Source: Pseudomonas cannabina
Lineage (GTDB): Bacteria; Pseudomonadota; Gammaproteobacteria; Pseudomonadales; Pseudomonadaceae
Reading direction: 5' to 3'
Assembly (NCBI RefSeq): GCF_900100365.1
Contig: NZ_FNKU01000001.1
Span: 1-64,000, forward strand
DNA length: 64,000 nucleotides
Shown: positions 54,035 through 62,899 of the stretch, piece after piece
Numbering within the stretch: position 1 is the stretch's first letter
Layout of the letters: every line of letters begins with the position of its first letter
Program-made: the position numbers and the translations under genes
Notes under the pieces: generated by a model
Seen by the model: only the letters and a program-made list of their open reading frames with translations
Told to the model about the DNA's origin: nothing
The model's database searches: none

Positions 54035-54581
54035 GCAAGAAGCTGTGGCTGCTGTCGCCGAGGGGCCTCTGGGGGACTGCCTGTGGCTTAGACGTTAATC
54101 ACACATTAAATAGGAATTTGGAGGTTTTATTTTAATAAAAAATGAATAATATCAATCGCTTGATAGAAAAAAGACAGCGGGGTTGTTGCGTGTTTTTTTT
54201 TGAAAATACCCCCATTTATACCCCTACCTTTTTTATATCCATTTGCTTCGCGAAAGCCGACATCCAGCTCCGCTGGCTAACCTGATCTCATGAGCTTCGG
54301 AGGATCTATCCCTCCGTGCGTTTCTGCTATTGGCCTACTGTTACCTCCGCTACCGGCAGAAATGGACAGCTCTTTGCCGATTAGGGTGACAAAGCATGCA
54401 GGTCAAATCCGATGCAATCGCTAGTAAGGTCGAACGTAGGTGGGCGGCCGTGAATCGCAATTTCGCATGAGTAGCTCGACTCCAGCATCTCCAGCATCTC
54501 CAGTGGCTTGCTGGGTAGCAGAAGGCTATGCTCCTGTGAGGTATCGACCGAGTATCGTTCTTTACGCATGGAGGCGCGCCA
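54035..54581. other. AT-rich stretch, probable left border of the second island
   Basis: No gene recognised. Between 54100 and 54240 the DNA is strikingly AT-rich and holds AAATACCCCCAT (54204-54215) and ATACCCC, motifs that recur just upstream of the integrase at 62727-62738. The right half leads into gajA, whose GGAGG at 54570-54575 is a good ribosome binding site. Confidence 0.5.
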
Positions 54582-56309
54582 ATGGCACGGATTCGCAAGC
54601 TGGAAATACAGAACTTCCGTTCGATCCAACGGCTGAGCTGGTCACCGTCCCCTGGATTCAATTGTCTGATTGGGCCGGGTGACAGCGGAAAGTCTACCAT
54701 TCTGGATGCCATAGAGCTTTGCATCGGTGCCAAGCGCAGTGCCCCCTTTGGGGACAACGACTTCTACAACCTCAACGTCAATGCGCCTATCATTATCTCG
54801 ATCACCTTGGGAGATCTGCCCGACGACCTGATCAATCTTGATAGCTACGGCGACTTTTTGCGTGGTTTCGATGCGGTATACGGAGCCATTGAAGACGAGC
54901 CAAGGTTTGGCATCGAGACCGTTCTGACTCAACGCTTGATCGTTCATAGCGACCTTGAGCCATTATGGGGGCTCTTCTCAAATCGGTCCGAGCAGCAAGG
55001 GCGCGAGCGCAACCTCTCCTGGAAAGATCGATCCCGCATCGCACCTGCACGTATTGGTAGCTTCGCGAACACAAATTTGTCGTGGAGTCGCAACTCGATC
55101 CTCAATCGGCTCACTGATGAGCGTCCGGCATTAGGGGAGGCGCTCGCAAATGCTGCCAGGGAGGCGCGAAATAACTTCGGTACTCAAGCGGGTGAGCAGC
55201 TTCAACAGCCCCTTCAGATAGTCACGGAAACAGCCACAAACCTTGGCGTCCAAGTGGGTTTATTCGCACAAGCGCTCCTGGATGCGCACTCCGTCTCTAT
55301 CGGGGATGGTGCAATCGCACTGCACAACGAGCAAGGGATACCGTTGCGCTCCTTAGGTACAGGCTCATCTCGTTTGCTTGTGGCCGGACTTCAACGCCGA
55401 GCCGCTGAAGCTGCCTCAATCGCCTTGGTTGATGAGGTGGAATTTGGTCTTGAACCGCACCGCCTGGTTCGATTCATGGATTCTCTCGGAGGTAAGGAGC
55501 CGCAGCCGCCACTTCAGGTGTTCCTTACGACCCATTCACCGGTGGCGCTGCGCGAGCTTTCGGGTAATCAACTTTTTGTTGTTCGAGCTCAAATTGGATT
55601 CCACGAGGTTCGTCAGGCAGGCATTACCGATGACGTTCAGAGCACTCTTCGAACTGACCCTGAGGCGTTTTTGGCCAAGCGGATCATCGTATGCGAGGGT
55701 GCAAGCGAAGTCGGTCTTATGCGAGGGCTCGATCAGTTCTGGGGGTCTCAGAGATTGCCCTCGTTTCTGGCCACTGGAGGCGCATACGTAAACGTGAGCG
55801 GAGGAAGCACCGACAACTGTTATCTGCGAGGCAGTGCGTTGTTGAGCTTGGGCTACCAAGTTTTCGTGATCGTTGACGCTGACAAACCGCCAACCCCAGC
55901 TGTGCGAGATGCTTTCCACTTTGCAGGTGGGCAATCAGCAACATGGGGGCAAGGTCGTGCGTTGGAGGACGAGCTATTCCTTAGCTTGTCCGATTTGGCG
56001 ATCGACGTCTTGTTGGCCAAAGCGCTCGAAGTCAGGGGGCGTGACATCGTGGCAGCGCACATCCGCGAGAAGTCGGGAAATGCACTCTTGCTAGACATGA
56101 TTCAAGCTTCACGACCGGGATTGCCCTATTCGCCATTGACCCGGGGCGTTCTCGGAATTGCTTCACGTATCCGAAAGAACGGTTGGTACAAATCTGTCAC
56201 CACCTATGAATACATCGCCAAGAACATCATTGGTCCTGACTTACCTAACGCGGACCCAGGCTTCCAAGCGATCATCAACAGAATTAGGGACTGGATTCAT
56301 GCCGCCTGA
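54582..56309 (+). CDS. gajA: Gabija GajA-like OLD-family nuclease (AAA ATPase plus TOPRIM)
   Basis: 575 residues, the usual GajA length. The N-terminal ABC-type ATPase has Walker A GPGDSGKSTI at 31-40, FRSIQ before it, and Walker B ALVDEVEFGLEP near 279, followed by FLTTHSPVAL. The C-terminal TOPRIM domain has IIVCEGASE near 367 (catalytic Glu) and VIVDADKPP near 430 (DxD). GajA cuts DNA as part of the Gabija anti-phage complex with the helicase GajB, whose gene overlaps its end by 11 bases. This gene looks intact. A retron- or PARIS-type OLD protein is less likely given the UvrD-like neighbour. Confidence 0.82.
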   Translation: MARIRKLEIQNFRSIQRLSWSPSPGFNCLIGPGDSGKSTILDAIELCIGAKRSAPFGDNDFYNLNVNAPIIISITLGDLPDDLINLDSYGDFLRGFDAVYGAIEDEPRFGIETVLTQRLIVHSDLEPLWGLFSNRSEQQGRERNLSWKDRSRIAPARIGSFANTNLSWSRNSILNRLTDERPALGEALANAAREARNNFGTQAGEQLQQPLQIVTETATNLGVQVGLFAQALLDAHSVSIGDGAIALHNEQGIPLRSLGTGSSRLLVAGLQRRAAEAASIALVDEVEFGLEPHRLVRFMDSLGGKEPQPPLQVFLTTHSPVALRELSGNQLFVVRAQIGFHEVRQAGITDDVQSTLRTDPEAFLAKRIIVCEGASEVGLMRGLDQFWGSQRLPSFLATGGAYVNVSGGSTDNCYLRGSALLSLGYQVFVIVDADKPPTPAVRDAFHFAGGQSATWGQGRALEDELFLSLSDLAIDVLLAKALEVRGRDIVAAHIREKSGNALLLDMIQASRPGLPYSPLTRGVLGIASRIRKNGWYKSVTTYEYIAKNIIGPDLPNADPGFQAIINRIRDWIHAA

Positions 56310-57820
56310 AATCAATATTCTGGCGTTCCAAAGGGGCTCTATCACGGCGCCTGCTGGGTGTGGAAAAACGCAGCTCATTGCCGATACCCTGGCGCTGCAT
56401 ACAGGCCCCAAACCTGCGTTGATTTTGACCCACACCAACGCTGGGGTGGCAGCATTACGCGCCAGAATGTCACGAGCGAACATCCCTAAGTAGCCGCTGA
56501 TTTATTCTAAAATCCAGCTGTTGCCCCCAGATAAATCAAGGCCTCCAGAGCGTTGCCGGGACGAAAAATCGAATAAATCAGCGGCTCCCTAATGCGTCGT
56601 ATGTAATCGCAACCCTAGATGGCTTCACCATGAAGCTCATCAGTCGGTTTCCGTCGAGAAGCGGGTATGACCCAGCGATTATGCTTTTGGAAGACCCCAG
56701 TCATGACTACCCCGCTATTCGAGCTTCCGCGATTTCGCTTCTGAGTGGACGCCATCTTGATAGGGTGCTGCAAGCCAGCTATGCGTATGTGATGGTCGAT
56801 GAATATCAGGATTGCAATGAAGCACAACATGCGTTCGTTACTTGGTTAGCGCAATCACTCCGCACCTACGTATTGGGCGACCCGATGCAGGCTATCTTCA
56901 ACTTTGGAGGAAACAGGCTTGTCGATTGGGTTGCTGAGGTGGTCGTTCATTTCCCTCCGATCGGGGCGCTAAGCACCCCTTGGAGGTGGCGCCGAGCGGG
57001 TACAGAAGAGTTCGGGAGGTGGCTACTTCAGGCAAGAGGGCTGTTGGAAGCGGGGCAGCCTGTTGACTTGCGTACGGCGCCTGGTGAAGTCAAGTGGGTG
57101 CGAATACAGGCTGCTACAGCTGATGCTCAACGACGCGCAGCTGCCCTGGTACGACTTCAGGATGGCGAAACGGCGCTGATAATTGGGGATTCCAGAAACA
57201 CTGCTGGTCGCCAGCGACTCACGAGCCAAACTGCTGGAGCCACTACCGTCGAGAGCGTCGATCTTCCAGACCTCATATCTTTCTCCAGAACCTTCGTTCC
57301 AACTGTAGAGCAGTCGCTGAACCAGCTTGTTAATTTTGCAGCGAGTGCGATGACAGGTGTCGGCGCGGCCGCATTTTTACCTAGGGTTGAGATCATTCGC
57401 AGTGGCCGAAATCGCACCGCTCCGACGCCGGCTGAGCACTGCGCGATTGCCTTCCTAGAAACGCCGACACACGGTAGCGCGGCCGATCTTCTGCAATGTC
57501 TATCTAGACAACAGGGGGCGCATATATACCGGCCCGAGTTACTGCGCTGTTGCCTGGCAGCGTTGAGAGTTGCGACGACAGGAGGGCAGACCTTGTACGC
57601 CGCCGCAGCTCAAATACGCGAAAGAAATCGTATGCTCGGCCGGCCATTGTCACGTCGTGCGGTCGGCAGCACATTGCTGCTCAAAGGCTTGGAAGCTGAG
57701 ATTGCAGTCATCTTGCAACCCGATGAGATGAACGCTAGGAACCTTTACGTGGCGATGACCCGTGGGGCAAAGCAGCTTCTCATCTGCTCTCAAATTCCTG
57801 TCCTTCAGCCCCCAAGATAA
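56299..57820 (+). pseudogene. gajB: Gabija GajB-like UvrD-family helicase, split by a MITE
   Basis: The ATG at 56299 overlaps the gajA end. The first 63 residues carry Walker A (APAGCGKTQL at 17-26) and LILTHTNAGVAALRARM (motif Ia), then MITE-A copy 5 brings a stop at 56491. Removing the MITE and one CTAA joins P-N-A-S-Y-V-I-A-T and restores a frame to 57820, 472 residues, close to GajB length. Downstream are VMVDEYQDCNEAQH (Walker B), LGDPMQAIFNF and TLLLKGLEAEIAVI plus LYVAMTRGAKQLL (motifs V and VI). The helicase is disrupted, so the Gabija unit should be inactive unless the MITE is excised precisely. Confidence 0.82.
56490..56588 (+). mobile_element. MITE-A copy 5 (99 bp)
   Basis: CTAA duplications at 56486-56489 and 56589-56592. 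The left end reads GTAGCCGCTGATTTATTC, diverged from other copies. Inserted in gajB. Confidence 0.94.
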
Positions 57821-57944
57821 CCACAAACTTGGAAATGCTGGCTAAAAGGCGCCAGATCGGCAATGAGGTTGGTTAACCCGTTCTGCTCTCGGCATACCGC
57901 ATGTTCAATGCTGGTTTTAACAATGATCGAAGCGGCACTACAAC

Positions 57945-59118
57945 ATGGAGGTCGAACTCGTGAGCATTCGTTTTTCTGCCGAAGGCCCTGCCTTTCCTGA
58001 AACCCTTGTAGACGCTCTGCTTGCTGGGGAGGTCGTCTTTTTGTGCGGGGCAGGAGTAAGCGCGCCACAACTGCCAGGCTTCGGCGATTTAGTCCAGCAA
58101 TGCTTTGACCGACTTAATTTGGTGCAGAGCGGGTCTGAGCTCGCATCATCCGAAGCTGGTCGCTTCGAAGAGGTACTAGGTTCTCTTAGCCGTCGAATCG
58201 TCAACCCACGTGATATGACCCGCGCGCTGGTTGATCTCCTGCAGGCACCCACGCCCCCCGACTTCACCAATCACAACACTATCTTGCGATTATCACGAGA
58301 CCTCGATAACCATCCGTTGATAGTCACCACCAACTTCGACACGATGCTTGAGAAAGCACTCCATAGCGCTGATAGCGTCGTAAACGTTCAGGGACTCAGC
58401 TTTGCTGGGCAGGATCTTCCCGCTCCAGGTAGTGCTGATTTTCGTGGAATCATCCACCTACACGGACGGATTGCCGACGATACGGTCGGTTTGCACCAGA
58501 CACCTCTCGTCGTAACGAGTGCTGATTATGGCGATGCCTACATGCGATCAGGATGGGCGTCGCGCTTTCTGTTCGACCTGTGTCGCTGCAAGACGGTTGT
58601 CCTAGTAGGTTATAGCGCTGGGGACGCACCAGTGCGCTACTTTCTGAACGTCTTGGAAGCAGACCGCGAACGTTTTCCAGACTTACGTCCTGTTTATGCT
58701 TTAGATGCGATTGAAGCCCGAGACGCTCCGGACGCACGCTGGGAAGCGCTCGCCGTCGAACCTATAGGCTACGAAAAAACTGTGGATGCTGTGACTGGTC
58801 GCCGCGGTCATCGAGCGTTATGGGACGACCTCGCCCAGCTGGCTGAGCTTGTAGAGCGCCCCCGTTCGACGAGACAGGCGTGGGCAACGGCAATTCTTTC
58901 CCAACCTTACGCATCCATGTCCCCTGCGGAGCTCGACAAGGTTTGCTGGCTGTTCAATGGTAAAAATGATCTGTCTTCGATTGCGATCACCTCAATTCAA
59001 GACTCTGCATGGATCGACTTTTTCCTTGAACGCAAGCTTTGGAGCGACGATCAAGCACCTTGGATACTGGCCGCGTGGCTTGCTCTAGATCTCCAGTCTC
59101 GAGATCGATACTTGCTAG
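57945..59118 (+). pseudogene. SIR2-domain defence protein, C terminus lost
   Basis: A SIR2-like NAD-binding domain fills residues about 20-270: VVFLCGAGVSAPQLPGF, LIVTTNFDTML, GIIHLHGRI, VVLVGYSAGDAPVRYF. These are the motifs of SIR2 NADases found in anti-phage systems. A helical region follows and is cut after ...DLQSRDRYLL by MITE-A copy 6; the frame ends at 59129 inside the MITE, and no continuation is found beyond the adjoining IS-B copy. The start is ATG 57945 or GTG 57960. It lies 124 bp after gajB on the same strand and may have been a third component or a separate system. Confidence 0.78.
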
Positions 59119-59217
59119 GGAGGCGCTGATTTATTCGATTTTTCGTCCCTGCAACGCTCTGGAGGCCTTGATTTATCTGGGGGCAACAGCTGGGTTTTAG
59201 AATAAATCAGCGTCTCC
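59119..59217 (-). mobile_element. MITE-A copy 6 (99 bp)
   Basis: Inverted orientation; CTAG duplications at 59115-59118 and 59218-59221. Truncates the SIR2 gene. IS-B copy 4 sits directly in its right-hand CTAG. Confidence 0.94.
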
Positions 59218-59221
59218 CTAG

Positions 59222-60430
59222 GGAGGCGCTGCAAAAATAGCCAACTGTCCCCACCCTTGGCACACTAAGTTCCTTCAACAGCCTCCCTCTCCGTGAGCGT
59301 TACGCGCGTGCAGAAGACCTTCTCCGAACTCGAATATACCGGCAAGAAAAAGCAGACTCGCCGAGATCGCTTCCTGGCTGACCTTGAACAGTTGGTGCCC
59401 TGGGCCCTGCTGGAGGCGCAAGTGGCGCCGTTTTATAGCAACACCGCAGGCAAGCGCGGACGCCCTGCGATAGGGGTGTCGCGCATGTTGCGCATGTACG
59501 TCGTGCAGCAGTGTTTCGGTTTCTCCGATGAAGGTTGCGAAGATGCCGTCTACGACAGCCAGGCCATCCGCGGTTTTATGGGTATCGACCTGGGTCGCGA
59601 GTCTGCACCGGATGCCACCACCTTGCTGCGTTTTCGCCGCTTGCTGGAAGTCCATCAGCTAACCCGGCTGCTGTTTGAAACGATTAACCAGCATCTGGCC
59701 AGCCGGGGGCTGCTGCTCAAGGAAGGCACTATCGTCGACGCTACTCTGATCGCCGCGCCGCCCTCGGTCAAGAACCGAGAAGGCAAGCGTGATCCTGAGA
59801 TGCATCAGGCCAGGAAAGGCAATCAATGGCACTTTGGGATGAAGGCCCACATTGGTGTAGACGCCACGTCGGGGCTGGTGCACAGCGTAGTAGGGACGGC
59901 CGCTAACGTGGCGGATGTCACCCAGGTTGGCCAGTTGCTTCACGGTGACGAAACCTATGTTTCGGGTGACGCTGGATACACCGGTGCGGCCAAGCGACCG
60001 GAGCATGCTGAACGGGACGTTATCTGGTCGATTGCAGAACGGCCAAGCAGTTACAAGCAGCACGGCGAAGGCAGCGTGCTGTATCGGGTCAAGCGCAAAA
60101 TTGAATATGCCAAGGCGCAACTGCGTGCCAAGGTCGAGCACCCCTTCCAGGTAATCAAGGTGCGCTTCAATCATCGCAAGGTTCGCTACCGTGGGCTGGA
60201 AAAGAATACAGCGCAGTTGTTCAGTTTGTTTGGGTTGGCCAATCTGATGCTGGCCAAGCGGTATTTACAACAGACGGCAGGATAAATCCGTCTGAAAGGC
60301 GGGACTGGCCCGCCTTTCAGCAAAATGAGGGCAGAAATCTGCTCGAGAAACGTAAAATAAGGCCGGCAGGTTGAAAAAAACCGGCTTGGAAATGGGGACG
60401 GTGCGAACGGGTTAATTGTTCAGCGTCTCC
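59222..60430 (+). mobile_element. IS-B copy 4, IS5-family insertion sequence (1,209 bp)
   Basis: Full length. Left flank CTAG (59218-59221), right flank TTAG (60431-60434): no matching duplication, so DNA next to it was lost or rearranged. It separates a truncated SIR2 gene from a truncated alpA gene. Confidence 0.95.
59293..60285 (+). CDS. IS5-family transposase (IS-B copy 4)
   Basis: 330 residues from GTG; Asp149, Asp226, Glu282 and Gly97 present, identical to copy 3 as far as read. Confidence 0.95.
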   Translation: MSVTRVQKTFSELEYTGKKKQTRRDRFLADLEQLVPWALLEAQVAPFYSNTAGKRGRPAIGVSRMLRMYVVQQCFGFSDEGCEDAVYDSQAIRGFMGIDLGRESAPDATTLLRFRRLLEVHQLTRLLFETINQHLASRGLLLKEGTIVDATLIAAPPSVKNREGKRDPEMHQARKGNQWHFGMKAHIGVDATSGLVHSVVGTAANVADVTQVGQLLHGDETYVSGDAGYTGAAKRPEHAERDVIWSIAERPSSYKQHGEGSVLYRVKRKIEYAKAQLRAKVEHPFQVIKVRFNHRKVRYRGLEKNTAQLFSLFGLANLMLAKRYLQQTAG

Positions 60431-60507
60431 TTAGTCAGTCCGGTACGCTTTTCAACCTGTGGCCTACGGAGAATTACAATCGCGTTTGGATCGTTGCTCT
60501 GTTCCAT
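60431..60507 (-). pseudogene. AlpA-like regulator, truncated by IS-B
   Basis: From ATG at 60507 the minus strand reads MEQSNDPNAIVILRRPQVEK and then RTGLT, the start of the AlpA helix-turn-helix (usually ILRRPEVEARTGLSRST). IS-B copy 4 begins after RTGLTK and the rest is missing from the window. AlpA-type proteins act as excisionase or integrase activators in P4-like islands, and the integrase is two genes away. A short gene below the length of usual ORF lists. Confidence 0.7.
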
Positions 60508-60582
60508 GCTCAACCTCACTGAACTGCTATGAACTGTGAGATAACAATAAGCAGGTGGGTCGTTTTGAGAGAGAACGAGTTA

Positions 60583-61489
60583 TCAGGGCTTCTTATTTCT
60601 TGGAAAGGATCGCCGGGAAGGCGCGATGGAGGCCGGTCTCGGCATGCTTGCTGTGTGTGAGCGCAGATCGCGTTCCTGATCTCGTTCCTCCAGCCTTTGG
60701 AAGCGTTGAAAGAACTCAGTTTCACTATCTATCGATCCAGGACTGGCCGGCAAGGTGAGAAGCTCGTAGGCAGCTTCCCATGCGTTCAGGGACGTCCTGA
60801 TGGTCATGAGCGATGTGATATGTCTAGACAGAGTTCGTTCAGCGTCCCTCGTGTTGCGGCAGTCCTGAGAGGTAGATTCGGCGAGATATCTTTCAACTAC
60901 GATTGTTGACCAGCGACGAACGACCTCGCGTAGTAAATGAAAGGTCATGGATCTGCCATCGTTTGGTAGCGCCCGCATCAAGGGGCGAGGCTGTTCAGTT
61001 TCGAGCCTAGGGAGCCGCTGATTTATTCGATTTTTCGTCCCTGCAACGCTCTGGAGGCCTTGATTTATCAGGGGGCAACAGCTGTGCTTTAGAATAAATC
61101 AGCGTCTCCCTAGGGATTTCACTCTCTCCCTCATCCAGTTGTGGCAGGGGAGGTGGCTGTATTGCGAATGGATCCGCAGCCCGCTGTTCACTGATGCTGT
61201 TTTTAAATCCGTATCTGCCGTACCACGTCCGCCAGGCTTTTCGTTCTTCGGCATCACGCCGTGGGTGGGCAACGTATGCCCGCCACTGGGCTCCCAATTG
61301 GTTGGTGCCGAGAAGCATTTGTTCCAAGTCATACTGAGAGCGGCCAGCTAATGAGTTTTCAATGTAACGGAGGATCTCCGCCACCAATGGCCCGGGCACT
61401 ATTCTGTCGCATCTCGAGCGACCCTGATCTCGATAGATTTCTAGGTAGCGCATGCCGTTCTCCAAAATTGCAGCTCTGCCCTCATCCAT
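60583..61489 (-). pseudogene. Hypothetical gene after the integrase, split by a MITE
   Basis: The first part starts at ATG 61489 (MDEGRAAILENGMRYLEI), overlaps the integrase end by eight bases, and is cut by MITE-A copy 7. Removing the MITE and one CTAG restores the frame (SEIPRLETEQPRPL) to a stop at 60583, 267 residues. The protein is soluble and basic, with RRDAEERKAWRTWYGRYGF in the first half. No family recognised; similar unknown genes often follow P4-type integrases. Confidence 0.6.
61011..61109 (-). mobile_element. MITE-A copy 7 (99 bp)
   Basis: Inverted orientation; CTAG duplications at 61007-61010 and 61110-61113. Its inner sequence (TGCTTTAG, GATTTATCAG) matches copy 1 more than the others. 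Interrupts the gene at 60583-61489. Confidence 0.95.
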
Positions 61490-62702
61490 TCGAGCTCATC
61501 CCTTGGGTACGGACCAATTCCAGATATTCGCCCCACGTCTGCATAATTTCACTCCGTTCTTTGAGCAAGAGTGCCTTGTTGTAGGTCGCCCTTACCTTAT
61601 TGTTTTCCACGTGAGCTAACTGACGCTCAATCGCATCCGGCCTACAGCCATGCTCGTTTGCCCAAGTCGAAAAAGTGGTACGCCAGCAATGTGGGGTGGT
61701 TCTCTCACCTAGGTTCATATCCCTCATGGCGTAAGTGAGCCGATTGGGGGTAGTGAAACCTTCACCGCTGCGGTGGGGGAAGAGATAACGGCCGCTACCG
61801 GAAATCAGCCGTAGCTCCTCCAGCACGGCAAGGGCACCGGTCGATAGAGGTGAAACGTGATCGCGACGAGCTTTCATTTTCTCTGCCGGACGTCTCCATA
61901 GCTTCGCGGTGAAGTCGAACTCGTCCCACTCGGCGTCCGCTGCCTCGCCGGGACGACACGCCGTAAGCGCGATAAGACGAAGGCACAACGCAGTCTCTGG
62001 ATAACCCCTATAGGATCGCAGCGCTTGATAAAACTGCTTGATCTGGCTTGTGGTCAACACGGCCTTGCTTTGGCAGGTTGGTATCCTGAGGAAGCCTTCC
62101 AAACTGGGTACTGGATTGAAATCTGCCAACCCACGCACTACCGCATATTTGAAAATTGCGGATAGGTCGCCTTTGACATGAATAGCCGCCCATGCACCGG
62201 AGCTTTTACAAGCTTCCAGTACAGGACGAATTTCTTTTGCAGTGATCTCTGCAATTGGGAGCCCATCGAGCTTGGGGCTGAGATGACGCCTGATCCGTGA
62301 CTCTTTGCCACGGTAGGAGCCAGGTGTGTATCTCGACTTGACATGCTCAAGGTAAGCAGCCGAAACCTTTGCAAACGAGCTTTCCATGGCTCTTTTACGC
62401 TCCGCAGCTGCGTCGATATTGCGCTTCTTGCCGTCTTTTCTGTGTTGCGCTGGGTTGATTCCCAGCTTTGTCAGTTTGCGTGCTGCGTCACGTTCTGAGC
62501 GGGCCTCGGCAAGCCCAATCTCTGGGTAAGAACCGATAGCAAAGACATTTTCCTTGCCATCGAGTCGAAATTTCCATCGCCACAGCTTACTACCACTAGG
62601 CTGAACCAAAAGAAAAAGCCCGCCGCCATCCCCAAGCTTGTAAGGGGTAGCTGCGGGCTTTGCCGTGCGTACTTTAGCGTCTGTGATTAGGTCTTTAGGC
62701 AT
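61482..62702 (-). CDS. Tyrosine recombinase (P4-like integrase) next to ychF
   Basis: The ATG at 62702 (MPKDLITDAKVRTAKPAATP) matches the usual family start; the frame opens to 62738. The 406-residue protein has a DUF4102 N terminus (YKLGDGGGLFLLVQPSGSK, FAIGSYPEIGLAEAR), a core-binding domain, and a catalytic domain with Arg in TACRPGEAADAEW, HCWRTTF, LAH and Tyr in RATYNKALLL. It marks the right border of the defence island. No tRNA is seen next to it, so the attachment site may lie in the ychF downstream region. Confidence 0.92.
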   Translation of the reverse strand: MPKDLITDAKVRTAKPAATPYKLGDGGGLFLLVQPSGSKLWRWKFRLDGKENVFAIGSYPEIGLAEARSERDAARKLTKLGINPAQHRKDGKKRNIDAAAERKRAMESSFAKVSAAYLEHVKSRYTPGSYRGKESRIRRHLSPKLDGLPIAEITAKEIRPVLEACKSSGAWAAIHVKGDLSAIFKYAVVRGLADFNPVPSLEGFLRIPTCQSKAVLTTSQIKQFYQALRSYRGYPETALCLRLIALTACRPGEAADAEWDEFDFTAKLWRRPAEKMKARRDHVSPLSTGALAVLEELRLISGSGRYLFPHRSGEGFTTPNRLTYAMRDMNLGERTTPHCWRTTFSTWANEHGCRPDAIERQLAHVENNKVRATYNKALLLKERSEIMQTWGEYLELVRTQGMSSNG

Positions 62703-62899
62703 TTGGGTATCCGTGCTGGATGAGGTAAATACCCCCATCCTAAAATCGTGATACCCCTGATGCTACCCCGCTTTTCTCTAGAACACTATCACCCTCGGTG
62801 AACCGCACTGAGCTCTTTTAATTTGGCTTCCCCTTGTAAATAGAGGGTTACAGATCAAATTAAGGTGCGGTACGGTTCACTAGGGTTCAGCAGGAACAT

